From NCBI RefSeq assembly GCF_031344055.1, contig NZ_JADBEN010000004.1: DNA of 64,000 bases; one strand, written 5' to 3'. A model generated the notes under the pieces. The model was not told the origin of the DNA, ran no database searches, and saw only the letters and a list, made by a program, of their open reading frames with translations. Origin of the DNA: Methylobacillus flagellatus_A. GTDB taxonomy: Bacteria; Pseudomonadota; Gammaproteobacteria; Burkholderiales; Methylophilaceae. The translations under genes and the position numbers were made by a program. Of this stretch, positions 52,141-61,775 are shown in pieces; positions within the stretch are counted from its first letter, which is position 1; each line of letters opens with the position of its first letter.

Positions 52141-54723
52141 ATGCGTTTCGACAAACTGACTACAAAATTCCAGCAAGCCCTGGCTGACGCGCAAAGCATC
52201 GCGGTCGGCAACGACAATCCCAACATCGAAGCCTCGCACCTGCTGCTGGCCCTGCTCAACCAGGACGACGGCGGCACGGCATCGCTGCTCGCGCGCGCCG
52301 GGGCGAACCTGGCGCCGCTCAGGGCCGGATTGCAGACCGCGATTGATAACCTGCCGAAAGTACAGGGCAATAGCGGCGACGTCTCGATTTCGCGCGAGCT
52401 CAACAACCTCCTCAACGTCACCGACAGGAATGCCCAGAAACGCAAAGATGCCTATATCGCGAGTGAGATGTTCCTGCTCGCGCTGGCTGACGACAAGGGT
52501 GAGACCGGCCGGTTGCTGAAGACCCACGGCTTGACCAAGCAGGCGCTGGAGCAGGCGGTCAATGCCGTGCGCGGTAGCGATACCGTCAATAGCCAGGAGG
52601 CGGAAGGCAACCGCGAGGCCCTGAAGAAGTTCACGGTCGACCTGACCGAGCGTGCGCGTTCCGGCAAGCTCGACCCCGTGATCGGGCGCGACGATGAAAT
52701 CCGCCGTACCATCCAGGTGCTGCAACGCCGCACCAAGAACAACCCGGTATTGATCGGCGAGCCCGGCGTGGGCAAGACAGCGATTGTGGAAGGCCTGGCG
52801 CAGCGCATCGTCAATGGCGAGGTGCCGGAAACGCTCAAGAACAAGCGCGTGCTGGTCCTTGATATGGCGGGCCTGCTGGCAGGCGCCAAGTATCGTGGCG
52901 AGTTCGAAGAACGCCTGCAGTCGGTATTGAAGGAGCTGGCGCAGGATGAGGGACAGACTATCGTCTTCATCGATGAAATCCACACCATGGTGGGCGCCGG
53001 CAAGGCGGAAGGCGCCATGGATGCCGGCAATATGCTCAAGCCGGCGCTCGCGCGCGGCGAATTGCACTGCGTAGGCGCGACCACGCTGGACGAATACCGC
53101 AAGTACATCGAGAAGGATGCCGCGCTGGAGCGCCGCTTCCAGAAGGTGCTGGTGGACGAGCCTTCAGTCGAGGCGACGATCGCCATCCTGCGCGGCTTGC
53201 AGGAAAAGTATGAAGTGCACCACGGCGTCGAGATCACCGACCCTGCGATCGTCGCCGCCGCCGAGCTGAGCCACCGCTACATTACCGACCGCTTCCTGCC
53301 GGACAAGGCCATCGACCTGATCGACGAGGCGGCTTCGCGCATCAAGATGGAAATCGACTCCAAGCCTGAGGCGCTGGACAAGCTCGAGCGCCGCCTGATC
53401 CAGCTCAAGATCGAGCGCGAAGCGGTGCACCGCGAGAAGGATGAAGCCTCGCAAAAGCGCCTGTCGCTGATCGAGGATGAAATTCGCCGCCTGGAGAAGG
53501 AATATGCTGACCTAGAGGAAATCTGGAAGGCGGAAAAAGCCCAGGTGCAGGGCAGCAAGCACCTGAAGGAGGAGATCGAGAAGGTCAAGCTGCAGATCGA
53601 GGAAGCCACGCGCAAGGGCGAATGGCAGAAAGTATCCGAACTGCAATACGGCAAGCTGCCGCAGCTGGACACCCAGCTCAAGCAGGCCGCCAGCGCCGAG
53701 GAGGGCGAGCCTAAGCAGCACCGCCTGCTGCGCACGCAGGTCGGCGCGGAAGAAATCGCCGAGGTGGTGTCGCGCGCGACGGGCATCCCTGTTTCCAAGA
53801 TGCTGCAAGGCGAGCGCGACAAGCTCCTGCATATGGAAGACAAATTGCATGAGCGCGTGGTGGGGCAGGACGAGGCGGTGCGCCTGGTCAGCGACGCGAT
53901 CCGCCGTTCGCGCTCAGGCTTGTCCGACCCCAACAAGCCGTATGGCTCCTTCCTGTTCCTGGGCCCTACCGGCGTAGGCAAGACCGAGCTTACCAAGGCG
54001 TTGGCAGGCTTCCTGTTCGATTCGGAAGACCACCTGATCCGCATCGACATGAGCGAGTTCATGGAAAAGCATTCCGTGGCACGCCTGATCGGCGCGCCTC
54101 CGGGCTACGTCGGCTACGAAGAGGGCGGCTACCTGACCGAGGCCGTGCGCCGCAAGCCTTACTCGGTGATCCTGCTGGACGAGGTCGAGAAAGCGCATCC
54201 GGACGTGTTCAACGTACTGTTGCAAGTCCTTGACGACGGGCGTTTGACCGATGGCCAGGGCCGTACCGTGGACTTCAAGAATACGGTGATCATCATGACC
54301 TCCAACCTCGGATCGCAGATGATCCAGAACATGAGCGGCGACGACTACCAAGTCGTCAAGCTGGCCGTGATGGCCGAGGTGAAAGCCAATTTCAGGCCCG
54401 AGTTCGTCAACCGCATCGACGAGGTCGTGGTGTTCCACGCGCTGGGCGAGTCGCACGTGAAGTCGATTGCCGGCATCCAGTTGCAGAGCCTGGCCAAGCG
54501 CCTGGCGGCGATGGATATGCAGCTCGACGTCAGCGATGCCGCGCTGGCCGAGATTGCCAACGCCGGTTTCGATCCTGTGTATGGCGCACGTCCGCTCAAG
54601 CGTGCGATCCAGTCCGAGATCGAGAACCCGCTGGCCAAGGAAATCCTCAATGGCACATTTGCCGCCAAGGATACGGTGCATGTGGACTTCAAGGGCGGGC
54701 GCATGGTGTTCAGCAAGGCTTGA
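52141..54723 (+). CDS. clpB: ATP-dependent disaggregase ClpB
   Basis: 860 residues, the standard size. N-terminal double-repeat domain, first AAA module (GEPGVGKTA, IVFIDEIHTMVGAGKAEG), the long coiled-coil M-domain (about 410-525) that marks ClpB rather than ClpA, and second module (GPTGVGKTE, LLDEVEKAHPDVFN). With DnaK it pulls apart protein aggregates. Preceded by a sigma-32-like promoter and followed by a strong terminator, so it is a single heat-shock gene. Confidence 0.98.
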   Translation: MRFDKLTTKFQQALADAQSIAVGNDNPNIEASHLLLALLNQDDGGTASLLARAGANLAPLRAGLQTAIDNLPKVQGNSGDVSISRELNNLLNVTDRNAQKRKDAYIASEMFLLALADDKGETGRLLKTHGLTKQALEQAVNAVRGSDTVNSQEAEGNREALKKFTVDLTERARSGKLDPVIGRDDEIRRTIQVLQRRTKNNPVLIGEPGVGKTAIVEGLAQRIVNGEVPETLKNKRVLVLDMAGLLAGAKYRGEFEERLQSVLKELAQDEGQTIVFIDEIHTMVGAGKAEGAMDAGNMLKPALARGELHCVGATTLDEYRKYIEKDAALERRFQKVLVDEPSVEATIAILRGLQEKYEVHHGVEITDPAIVAAAELSHRYITDRFLPDKAIDLIDEAASRIKMEIDSKPEALDKLERRLIQLKIEREAVHREKDEASQKRLSLIEDEIRRLEKEYADLEEIWKAEKAQVQGSKHLKEEIEKVKLQIEEATRKGEWQKVSELQYGKLPQLDTQLKQAASAEEGEPKQHRLLRTQVGAEEIAEVVSRATGIPVSKMLQGERDKLLHMEDKLHERVVGQDEAVRLVSDAIRRSRSGLSDPNKPYGSFLFLGPTGVGKTELTKALAGFLFDSEDHLIRIDMSEFMEKHSVARLIGAPPGYVGYEEGGYLTEAVRRKPYSVILLDEVEKAHPDVFNVLLQVLDDGRLTDGQGRTVDFKNTVIIMTSNLGSQMIQNMSGDDYQVVKLAVMAEVKANFRPEFVNRIDEVVVFHALGESHVKSIAGIQLQSLAKRLAAMDMQLDVSDAALAEIANAGFDPVYGARPLKRAIQSEIENPLAKEILNGTFAAKDTVHVDFKGGRMVFSKA

Positions 54724-54728
54724 CCATA

Positions 54729-54760
54729 ACGGGGCAGGAATATTCCTGCCCCGTTTCTTA
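54729..54760 (+). terminator. Rho-independent terminator after clpB
   Basis: ACGGGGCAGGAATA/TATTCCTGCCCCGT type perfect palindrome (54729-54754), then TTTCTT. Confidence 0.88.
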
Positions 54761-54898
54761 TGATCAGAGTGAAAAATTTTGCACTAGAATATGAACGGTT
54801 GGGAATTTGGTTGCCGCTTCATGGTCATACAGGCAGTTTGGCCTGTCATGGCCTTTGAAGCAGGTTTGGAGTGATCTGGCAGGCGCCAGGAGGATGAG

Positions 54899-55393
54899 AT
54901 GAGATTGATCGTTGCTGTCGTGATGGGCAGTTTGGTACTGGCAGGGTGCGCGACTACCCAGCAGCAGAAGGAACCGCAGATCCAGCGTATTTCCGCTGAA
55001 GAACTGGAGAAGCTACTGCCGCAGCCTGCGCCGTTCATTACCTATGACGAGCTGGTGCGCCTGTCCAAGGCCGGTACCAGCCCTGACGAGATCATTGCCA
55101 AGATCAAGGAAAGCAATTCGCGCTACGACTTGACCCCTTCCAAGGCGTTGGAGCTGAGCAAGCAGGGCGTTGACCCCAAGGTGCTCGATTATATCTACAG
55201 CAGCCGCGAGCAGGCATTGCGGGACGGTTTTGCTGAAGAGCTGAACAAGCGCGAGAAGGAAAAGGTGATAGAGCAGGAAAAGCTGCGCCGTGAATACCAG
55301 TGGCGCAACCGCGGGTTCTACGACCCCTTCTGGGGACCTGGTTACGGCCCATACTGGCGCGGCTACTATGGCCCGCGCTGGGGCTGGTGGTAG
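54899..55393 (+). CDS. Putative lipoprotein with Trp/Tyr/Gly-rich tail
   Basis: 164 residues. Lipobox LVLAGC at residue 16 marks lipidation. The middle is charged and helical (ITYDELVRLSKAGTSPDEIIAKIKES, DPKVLDYIYSSREQALRDGF), followed by a Lys/Glu-rich helix. The last 28 residues are rich in Trp, Tyr, Gly and Pro (GYGPYWRGYYGPRWGWW). No known family beyond a general envelope lipoprotein pattern. ATG 54899. Single gene with its own terminator. Confidence 0.8.
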   Translation: MRLIVAVVMGSLVLAGCATTQQQKEPQIQRISAEELEKLLPQPAPFITYDELVRLSKAGTSPDEIIAKIKESNSRYDLTPSKALELSKQGVDPKVLDYIYSSREQALRDGFAEELNKREKEKVIEQEKLRREYQWRNRGFYDPFWGPGYGPYWRGYYGPRWGWW

Positions 55394-55410
55394 GCAGTAG
55401 CGCAAGCTTG

Positions 55411-55434
55411 GGGCTGGTTTTCCAGCCCTTTTTT
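55411..55434 (+). terminator. Rho-independent terminator after the lipoprotein gene
   Basis: GGGCTGG/CCAGCCC with TTTT loop and a T-tract (55429-55434). Confidence 0.88.
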
Positions 55435-55453
55435 ATTGCCAGTAGAAATATAT

Positions 55454-57037
55454 TCAGCGATCCATATCGCGCGTGGCGGCGCGCCAGCGCAATTTCTCCG
55501 AATAGCGGTGCCGGGCCTGCAGGCGGGTATCCTTGAGGATAATTTCCAGGGTCTCGCCCAGGATGCGGACGACGCCAAGGATGGGGATTACCAGCATTAA
55601 GCCCGCCACGCCTGCAATCGCCTCGCCGATCAGGAACATCATGATGGTGAGCAGCGGGTGGATGCGCAGGCTGCGCCCGACGATGGCGGGCAGGAAGAAG
55701 AAATCGTCCAGCATGCGGATCATGATGAACAATGCTGCCAGGCTGTAGATCACGCCGATGTTGCCCGGCATGTCGGTGGAAGCGACCAGCGCCACGATGG
55801 CAAACCCCAGCAAGGGTCCCAGGTACGGTATCCAGCACAGGACGGCCACGATCATGCCCAGCATCAAGGGAGAGGATATGCCGAGCGCCCACAAGCCCAA
55901 TGTCGTCAGGATGGTATCGATCACCGTCATCTTCATGAGGCCGACAAAATAGAGCCTGGCGGTCTGGTCTACCGCATGGATGAGGTAAAGGGTTTTCTCG
56001 AAGAAGGCGTTAGGCACGGCGGCGCCCAGCATTTTCCTGAAATTGGCGCCGTCCTTGAGCATGAAGAAGGTAATGATCGGCGTGAGCAGCAGGGAAGGCA
56101 GCCAGGTAGCGAGCCCGCTCAGTATCTTGCCCAGGTATTTGTCGGAAAAGTGCTCTGAGACGTCTGTAATCTGCTTCGAGATGTTGTCGCCGAAATGGGC
56201 GGTCTGCAGGAAGCTGAACTTCTCCTGCACGCCTTGCAGCGCCTGTTCTGCCAAGGCTGCGCCCCCGGCTGAGTAATGCGCGAAGCCGGTCTGCCACGAT
56301 GCCGCGTTGGCAACCACCATGGGATAGACCAACAACAGCCCGACCACGGTCACCACCAGGAACGCGCCGCTCAATGCCACCGCAGCAAGCCCGCGTCCCG
56401 TGCCTGCGGCCACCATCTTTTTCTCCAGCGGGGCAAGCAGGTAATAGAGGATCAACGCCAGCAGGAAAGGCACCACCAGCCAAAGGATTTTCTTGAAGAT
56501 CAGCAACAGCAGGCAGGTGGTGGCAATGATCCCCGCCCAAGCCAACGGACCGGGCCCGTGCTGCTCGTTCGCCAATAAGGGCTGGTCGATGGTTTCGCGT
56601 TCAATTTCGGGAAATTGAACGCGCCTCAGGCTGCAATGCTCGGAAATGGTATCCGCGATCTGCGGATGCGTATGCAGCAAATGCAGGAAGTCGTCCCGGA
56701 ACAGTACCGCAAGCACGCAGTCTTCCAAGGCGCGGATCTGGGTTTTGCGGCGCACGTTCTCGAGCAAGGCCCGCTCCCCGAAAAACTGCCCCGCCTCCAG
56801 GGTGCCGATGATCTGCCCGTCCAGCGATACCCGCACCTTCCCCGAGAGGATGAAGTAAATGGCCTGACCTTCCTCATGCGGGTCGAAGATGATTTCATCC
56901 CGCACATAAGTGCGCTGGTGCAGCAGGTTGTTCAGGGTGTCCAGCTCGTGGTTGCTGAGCCCGGCCAGCAAAGGCACCTCGCGCAATACAATCTGGTGGT
57001 GGGATACGGCGGGGTGGCGGAAACGGCTGAGTAACAT
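55454..57037 (-). CDS. cNMP-binding domain fused to AI-2E-family (PerM-like) permease
   Basis: 527 residues. Residues about 18-140 form a cyclic-nucleotide-binding fold (DEIIFDPHEEGQAIYFILSGKVRVS, GTLEAGQFFGERALLENV), with the PBC-type FGERALL. Residues about 170-510 hold the AI-2E/PerM transporter with seven or eight membrane segments (ITFFMLKDGANFRK, WIPYLGPLLGF, LLTIMMFLIGE). The fusion suggests a transporter gated by a nucleotide or using the fold as a structural sensor. Known PerM proteins lack the first part. Single gene. Confidence 0.88.
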   Translation of the reverse strand: MLLSRFRHPAVSHHQIVLREVPLLAGLSNHELDTLNNLLHQRTYVRDEIIFDPHEEGQAIYFILSGKVRVSLDGQIIGTLEAGQFFGERALLENVRRKTQIRALEDCVLAVLFRDDFLHLLHTHPQIADTISEHCSLRRVQFPEIERETIDQPLLANEQHGPGPLAWAGIIATTCLLLLIFKKILWLVVPFLLALILYYLLAPLEKKMVAAGTGRGLAAVALSGAFLVVTVVGLLLVYPMVVANAASWQTGFAHYSAGGAALAEQALQGVQEKFSFLQTAHFGDNISKQITDVSEHFSDKYLGKILSGLATWLPSLLLTPIITFFMLKDGANFRKMLGAAVPNAFFEKTLYLIHAVDQTARLYFVGLMKMTVIDTILTTLGLWALGISSPLMLGMIVAVLCWIPYLGPLLGFAIVALVASTDMPGNIGVIYSLAALFIMIRMLDDFFFLPAIVGRSLRIHPLLTIMMFLIGEAIAGVAGLMLVIPILGVVRILGETLEIILKDTRLQARHRYSEKLRWRAATRDMDR

Positions 57038-57186
57038 GGGAAAGGCTCTGGGCTTGTATTGCCGACTATTCTATCCCGAGGCGGCCGGATCACAAGAGGG
57101 CAAGCGGCGAAGCAAGCAGGAGTTGCGCTGCCGCAAACAAGCAGTCAGGCCCGCGCCGGGACGGCAACGAGCCAGACTGCAGGAGA

Positions 57187-57996
57187 TCAATTGCGTGGGC
57201 GACGACGACGTGCAGCCAGGCCCAATACACCTAATCCTGCCAGCAACATCGCATAGGAGCTTGCCTCCGGCACGGCGGCAATATTGGCTACCACCTGGAT
57301 GGATTGCAGGTTGAGCGACGCGGTGCCTATGACGCCTTGGTCTTCATATACATCTTCCCAATAGCCATCCTCTACCAATTGATCAGGCTCGCAGAATCCA
57401 TATTCGTCACATGGCCCTGGTACGTAATAGCTGGTGTCAATCCACACCTGACCCATATAAACAGACGTCCAAGTATAATCCGCCCAAGCTTCGAAAGAGC
57501 CAGCGATCGTGGGGGGAACGTCACCGGGAATGATGCCTGTTGCGCTGAAACTGGAGCCATACCCGTCATAACCGTAAAATGATGCCCCTGAACCGTTAAC
57601 GCTCACACCAGCGGCACCCAGGCTGCCGTTTGACGCGTCATAAGTGCCGGAATAGGTGATGGAGTAACTTTCGATGACCTGGCCGGGATGTACAGTAAAG
57701 GACAACGGAAGGGAAAAGGTGCCGGAAAAGCTTTCGTAACTAAAATAACGCCCGCCGTCCGCACTGACATACAGAGCGCCATTAAAGTTGATTGAAACCC
57801 CATTGGTAACACCGGATATTGAAGCAATACTGTTATCCAGCGTTTGCCATCCGTAATATGCATCCTCGACTTCGAGCTGGAACGTATCCGGATCGTAGGT
57901 GATATCGACGGCACTGGAGTTGATGGTGGTGGGGGCAGCCAAAGCGGGAATAGCGGTTGCGAGCATGACGACGGCACTCAAGTAACGCATTTTCAT
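57187..57996 (-). CDS. PEP-CTERM sorting domain protein (variant VPEA)
   Basis: 269 residues: signal peptide MKMRYLSAVVMLATAIPALA, an Asp/Tyr/Ser-rich beta domain, and the PEP-CTERM tail with VPEASSYAMLLAGLGVLGLA followed by an Arg run. The motif is VPEA rather than VPEP. A second export substrate for the exosortase system, unrelated in sequence to the one at 1951. GGGAG 7 bases before ATG 57996. No sigma-54 site in the correct orientation was found upstream. Confidence 0.85.
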   Translation of the reverse strand: MKMRYLSAVVMLATAIPALAAPTTINSSAVDITYDPDTFQLEVEDAYYGWQTLDNSIASISGVTNGVSINFNGALYVSADGGRYFSYESFSGTFSLPLSFTVHPGQVIESYSITYSGTYDASNGSLGAAGVSVNGSGASFYGYDGYGSSFSATGIIPGDVPPTIAGSFEAWADYTWTSVYMGQVWIDTSYYVPGPCDEYGFCEPDQLVEDGYWEDVYEDQGVIGTASLNLQSIQVVANIAAVPEASSYAMLLAGLGVLGLAARRRRPRN

Positions 57997-58045
57997 TTTG
58001 ATTCTCCCAGGGGTGATGGAGGCTATGATTATGGGCGCGGTAAAA

Positions 58046-58059
58046 GTATATTGATATAC
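58046..58059. repeat. Operator-like palindrome upstream of the second PEP-CTERM gene
   Basis: GTATATTGATATAC, perfect 6-2-6 palindrome, flanked by AA and TT-rich bases (near-perfect to 9-bp arms). It lies 50 bp upstream of the PEP-CTERM start, a place suited to a regulator. Confidence 0.5.
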
Positions 58060-58194
58060 CTTGTGAATGGTCCGAATGGACTATTGGGCGGGCGTTTTCA
58101 TTGCAGAAATTTGGGGCTGGACGGTTCTTTATTTTTCGGTGCCGCACTCGGCCGTTATACTTCGGACATCAGGCTAAGCCTCAGGAGTCATTGC

Positions 58195-58614
58195 ATGCAG
58201 CAGCAACATCACCAGATCGTTCAACATACCAACGGGCGCCGCTTGTATGACATTACGCCTGCCGTGACGCGGTGGGTGGGCGCGGCCGGCATCCGCCAGG
58301 GCTTGTTGACGCTGTACATCCAGCATACTTCGGCCAGCATCCTCATCAACGAGAATTACGATTCCGACGTGCTGGTGGATATGGAAAGCTTCTTCGAGCG
58401 CCTGGTGCCTGACGGCGACCCGCTGTTCATCCATACCGCCGAGGGGCCGGATGACATGCCGGCGCATGTGCGATCCGCATTGACGCAGACCAGCATCTCC
58501 ATCCCGGTCGTGGACGGCAAGGCGGCGCTGGGCACTTGGCAGGGGATATTCCTCTACGAGCACCGGCGCATGTCGCATACGCGCAAGGTGTTGCTGCACT
58601 TGATAGGCGAATAA
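58195..58614 (+). CDS. yjbQ: YjbQ/UPF0047-family protein
   Basis: 139 residues: LYIQHTSASILINEN and HVRSALTQTSISIPVVDGKAALGTWQGIFLYEHR are the family signatures. Members have weak thiamine-phosphate synthase activity in vitro; the biological role is open. ATG 58195 after CAGGAG. An upstream in-frame extension to 57844 is not needed. Single gene, with no terminator recognised. Confidence 0.9.
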   Translation: MQQQHHQIVQHTNGRRLYDITPAVTRWVGAAGIRQGLLTLYIQHTSASILINENYDSDVLVDMESFFERLVPDGDPLFIHTAEGPDDMPAHVRSALTQTSISIPVVDGKAALGTWQGIFLYEHRRMSHTRKVLLHLIGE

Positions 58615-58708
58615 GCAGCGGCAGGAAGTCTCGCTGTTCTGTGGGATGGTTTCGTTATACTGTTTTATAAGCTTTGTTTGAGCCGCGCCTGGCAGGCGCT
58701 TTTAGCTT

Positions 58709-59989
58709 TTACTTCACCACGCTCCAGCTCAGCGGGTCGAAAGGCTTGCTCTGGTGGCGTAGCTCAAAGTAAACGCCGTGCTGTTCATTGCCGCCGCTGT
58801 TGCCGACCGAGGCGATGGTATCCCCACCCTTGACGTTGTCCCCGACTTGCTTCAACACTGCCTGATTGTTGCCGTACAGGCTCATGTAGCCGCTGCCGTG
58901 GTCGACGATGATGAGGTTGCCAAAACCGCGCAACCAGTCGGCGAACACGACCTGGCCGCTGGCGACGGATTTGACCTCGCTGCCTTCGTTGGCCCGGATG
59001 AACAGGCCTTTCCAGGAAATGCCGGTGTCGGCGCGGCTGCTGCCGAAGCGGTTGGTGATTTCGCCGCGCACCGGCAGGTTGAGCTTGCCCTTGAGCGAGG
59101 CGAAGTTGGTGCCGTCAAACGCGTTGCTGGGCAAAGTATCATTGCGGCCGACGATCTTGCCGCCCGGGAATTTGTTGCCGGCGCTTGCGGCTTGCTTTGA
59201 TTTGTCGCGCGCGGCCTCGCGTTGGGCTTTCTCCCGGGCAGCCTTTTCACGCGCGGCTTGTTCGCGCGCAGCCTTGGCGAGCTTTTCCATCAATTGCGTC
59301 AGGCGCTGCTCGTCGCGCTTGAGCTTGTCGATCTCGTTGCGTTGCGCGCTGATTTTGCTGGAGAGCTGCTTGACCAGCTTGTCGCGCTGCTTCTTCTGTT
59401 GTTGCAGTTCCGTGCGCTCTTTTTCCTGCTGCTCCTGGAGCGCATCCAGTTGCGCCAGGGTTCTGCTGGTTTCCGCATTGAGGGCCTCTACCTTGGCAAG
59501 GTTGGCGGAGGCTGCATCCATCAATTCCTTGCGCGCCTGGGACACATAGCCGAAGTAGTGCAATTGGCGTGCCGCGGCGTTGGGGTCTTGCTGTTGCAAC
59601 AGCAACTGCGCCTGGTTGGGCTTGCCATGCAGGTATTGCTGGTAGAACTGCTGGTTCAGCAGCGCCTGCTGCTCCTTGAGTTCAGCCTCATGCGCGGCTT
59701 TCTGTTTTTGCAGGGATTGCAAGGCCTGGCTGCTCTCCTGTTGCTGCTGCTTGAGGTCAACCAGCTTGCGGTTGGCGTCGCTGATGGCCTTTTCGCTTTT
59801 CTTGAGCGCATCTGCGGCCTCGGCATGCGCCTCCTTGGAGCTGTCCAGCTCTTTCTTTAGCGATTCTAGCCGCTGGTGGATTTCATCCAGCGCGGCTTTC
59901 GGCTTTTCCGGGTCGTTCTTGGCGGCCCATGCGGCTGGCGCGGCAGAAAGGCTGCCTGCGAGCAGCATGCTGAGCCAGCGCACGTGCAT
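58709..59989 (-). CDS. envC: Murein hydrolase activator EnvC
   Basis: 426 residues. Signal peptide (cleaved at AWA), a long coiled coil (about 25-260) and a C-terminal LytM domain. That domain is degenerate: the front zinc His/Asp motif reads ISWKGLFIRAN and the back motif GVYFELR, so it should not cut peptidoglycan but activate amidases at the division site, as EnvC does. 3 bases after gpmI; the same neighbours are common in proteobacteria. Confidence 0.92.
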   Translation of the reverse strand: MHVRWLSMLLAGSLSAAPAAWAAKNDPEKPKAALDEIHQRLESLKKELDSSKEAHAEAADALKKSEKAISDANRKLVDLKQQQQESSQALQSLQKQKAAHEAELKEQQALLNQQFYQQYLHGKPNQAQLLLQQQDPNAAARQLHYFGYVSQARKELMDAASANLAKVEALNAETSRTLAQLDALQEQQEKERTELQQQKKQRDKLVKQLSSKISAQRNEIDKLKRDEQRLTQLMEKLAKAAREQAAREKAAREKAQREAARDKSKQAASAGNKFPGGKIVGRNDTLPSNAFDGTNFASLKGKLNLPVRGEITNRFGSSRADTGISWKGLFIRANEGSEVKSVASGQVVFADWLRGFGNLIIVDHGSGYMSLYGNNQAVLKQVGDNVKGGDTIASVGNSGGNEQHGVYFELRHQSKPFDPLSWSVVK

Positions 59990-59992
59990 ACG

Positions 59993-61546
59993 CTACGCCG
60001 CCTGGAAGGTGACCAGGGATTTGCCGGTCATTTCAGGCGGCTGCTTGAGCCCCATCATGGCCAGCAGCGTCGGCGCCAAGTCGCACAGCGAGCCGGTGCC
60101 GGGGGCGGCCAGCGTGGCAGGTTTGCCGATGAAGAACAATGGCACCTGGTTGGTGGTGTGCTGCGTGTGTGGCTGGTTGTTCTCGTAGTCGCGCATCTGC
60201 TCGACATTGCCGTGGTCGGCCGTGATGATCATCTGCCCGCCGATGCTTTCCATCGCCTTGACGATGCGCGCAATGCAGGTGTCTATGGTTTCCACGGCCT
60301 TGATCGAGGCGTTGAGGTCGCCGGAGTGGCCCACCATGTCGCAATTGGCATAGTTGCAGATGATGGCGTCGTATTTCCTGCTGAGGATGGCGGCTTCCAG
60401 CTTGTCGGTCATTTCGTAAGCGCTCATCTCGGGTTGCAGGTCGTAGGTCGCCACCTTGGGGGAGGGGACCAGAATACGGTCTTCGCCATTGAAGACTTGC
60501 TCCTCGCCGCCATTGAAGAAGAAGGTGACGTGCGGGTATTTCTCCGTCTCGGCAATGCGCAATTGCGTCAAGCCGTGCTGGGCGACATATTCGCCGAAGG
60601 TGTTGCGGATTTCCACCGGGGCGAAAATCGGCTTGGCTCGTGTTTCCGCCTTGTCGTAGAGGGTCAGGGTGTAAAAGCCTGCCAGCTTGGGCTGGCGGCG
60701 GCGGTTGAAGCCTTCGAAGTCGGGGTCGAGCAAGGCGTGCGTGAGCTGGCGCGCGCGGTCTGAGCGGAAGTTGACGAAGATCACCACGTCGCCGTCTTCC
60801 ATGGTCACTGGCTGCTCCCCGGCGGCCGCAATCGCTGTGGCCTTGACGAACTCGTCCTTCTCGTCGCGCGCATAGGCGGCTTCCAGGCCTTGCAGGGCGG
60901 TGGCCGCGGCAAACTCGCCCTGGCCGTCGGTAATGAGGTTGTAGGCGGCCTCGACGCGAGGCCAGCGCTTGTCCCTGTCCATGGCATAGAAGCGGCCGCA
61001 AATCGAGGCGATCTTGCCGCCGCCGATGCGGGCGCAGGCTTGCTCGAGCTTTTCCAGGTAAGGCTTGGCGCTGATTGGCGGGGTGTCGCGTCCGTCGAGG
61101 AAGGCATGCACGTACACCTTTTCCACGCCGGCTTTCACCGCCATTTCAATCGTGGCATGGATATGGTCCTGGTGGCTGTGCACGCCGCCGTCGGATACCA
61201 GGCCGAGGATATGTACCGCCTTGTGCGCGGCCTTGGCCTTGTCGACAGCCTCGACCAGGACGGGATTGCTGAAGAACTCCCTCGATGCGATGGAGCGGTT
61301 GATGCGCTCGAAATCCTGGAACACCACCCGCCCAGCACCGATGTTCAGGTGGCCGACCTCGGAGTTGCCCATCTGACCGCTGGGTAGTCCGACAAAAGTC
61401 TCGGAGGCGTTGATCAGGGTATGCGGGTACTGTGCCCAGAAGCGGTCGATGTTGGGCGTGTTGGCCAGGGCGATGGCGTTGTCGTGGCTATCTTCACGAT
61501 AGCCGAAGCCATCAAGGATAACGAGTAATGCAGGCGTTACAGTCAT
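59993..61546 (-). CDS. gpmI: 2,3-bisphosphoglycerate-independent phosphoglycerate mutase
   Basis: 517 residues, alkaline-phosphatase fold. Interconverts 3- and 2-phosphoglycerate with two Mn2+. Start PALLVILDGFGYRE, Ser nucleophile in GQMGNSEVGHLNIGAG, metal motifs NYANCDMVGHSGD and TADHGNVEQM. Together with pyk, fba and ppsA it covers much of lower glycolysis in this window. envC follows directly. Confidence 0.97.
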   Translation of the reverse strand: MTVTPALLVILDGFGYREDSHDNAIALANTPNIDRFWAQYPHTLINASETFVGLPSGQMGNSEVGHLNIGAGRVVFQDFERINRSIASREFFSNPVLVEAVDKAKAAHKAVHILGLVSDGGVHSHQDHIHATIEMAVKAGVEKVYVHAFLDGRDTPPISAKPYLEKLEQACARIGGGKIASICGRFYAMDRDKRWPRVEAAYNLITDGQGEFAAATALQGLEAAYARDEKDEFVKATAIAAAGEQPVTMEDGDVVIFVNFRSDRARQLTHALLDPDFEGFNRRRQPKLAGFYTLTLYDKAETRAKPIFAPVEIRNTFGEYVAQHGLTQLRIAETEKYPHVTFFFNGGEEQVFNGEDRILVPSPKVATYDLQPEMSAYEMTDKLEAAILSRKYDAIICNYANCDMVGHSGDLNASIKAVETIDTCIARIVKAMESIGGQMIITADHGNVEQMRDYENNQPHTQHTTNQVPLFFIGKPATLAAPGTGSLCDLAPTLLAMMGLKQPPEMTGKSLVTFQAA

Positions 61547-61710
61547 TGCGGTGAGGATTCCGGTGAACTCAAGAAATAGTCCTGTATTTTAGAGACTTTT
61601 TGTTGATCACGCATGTTTAATCGCCGATTTGATCCGCCAGGAATGGTTTTTGTTCAGTTTTTTGCAATATGGGCTTGAATTTTCCCCGGCCGGCATCATC
61701 TAGTCTGAAA

Positions 61711-61724
61711 CGGCCGCCTGTAGG
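61711..61724. repeat. Small inverted repeat in the gpmI-rhodanese gap
   Basis: CCGCC TGTA GGCGG hairpin between divergent gpmI and the rhodanese gene. No T-tract; function unclear. A -10-like TACAAT (61740-61745) follows for the rhodanese gene. Confidence 0.4.
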
Positions 61725-61775
61725 CGGTGGTAATTTGAGTACAATGATGCCTTTCGGGCAAATCTTGAGGTGACT

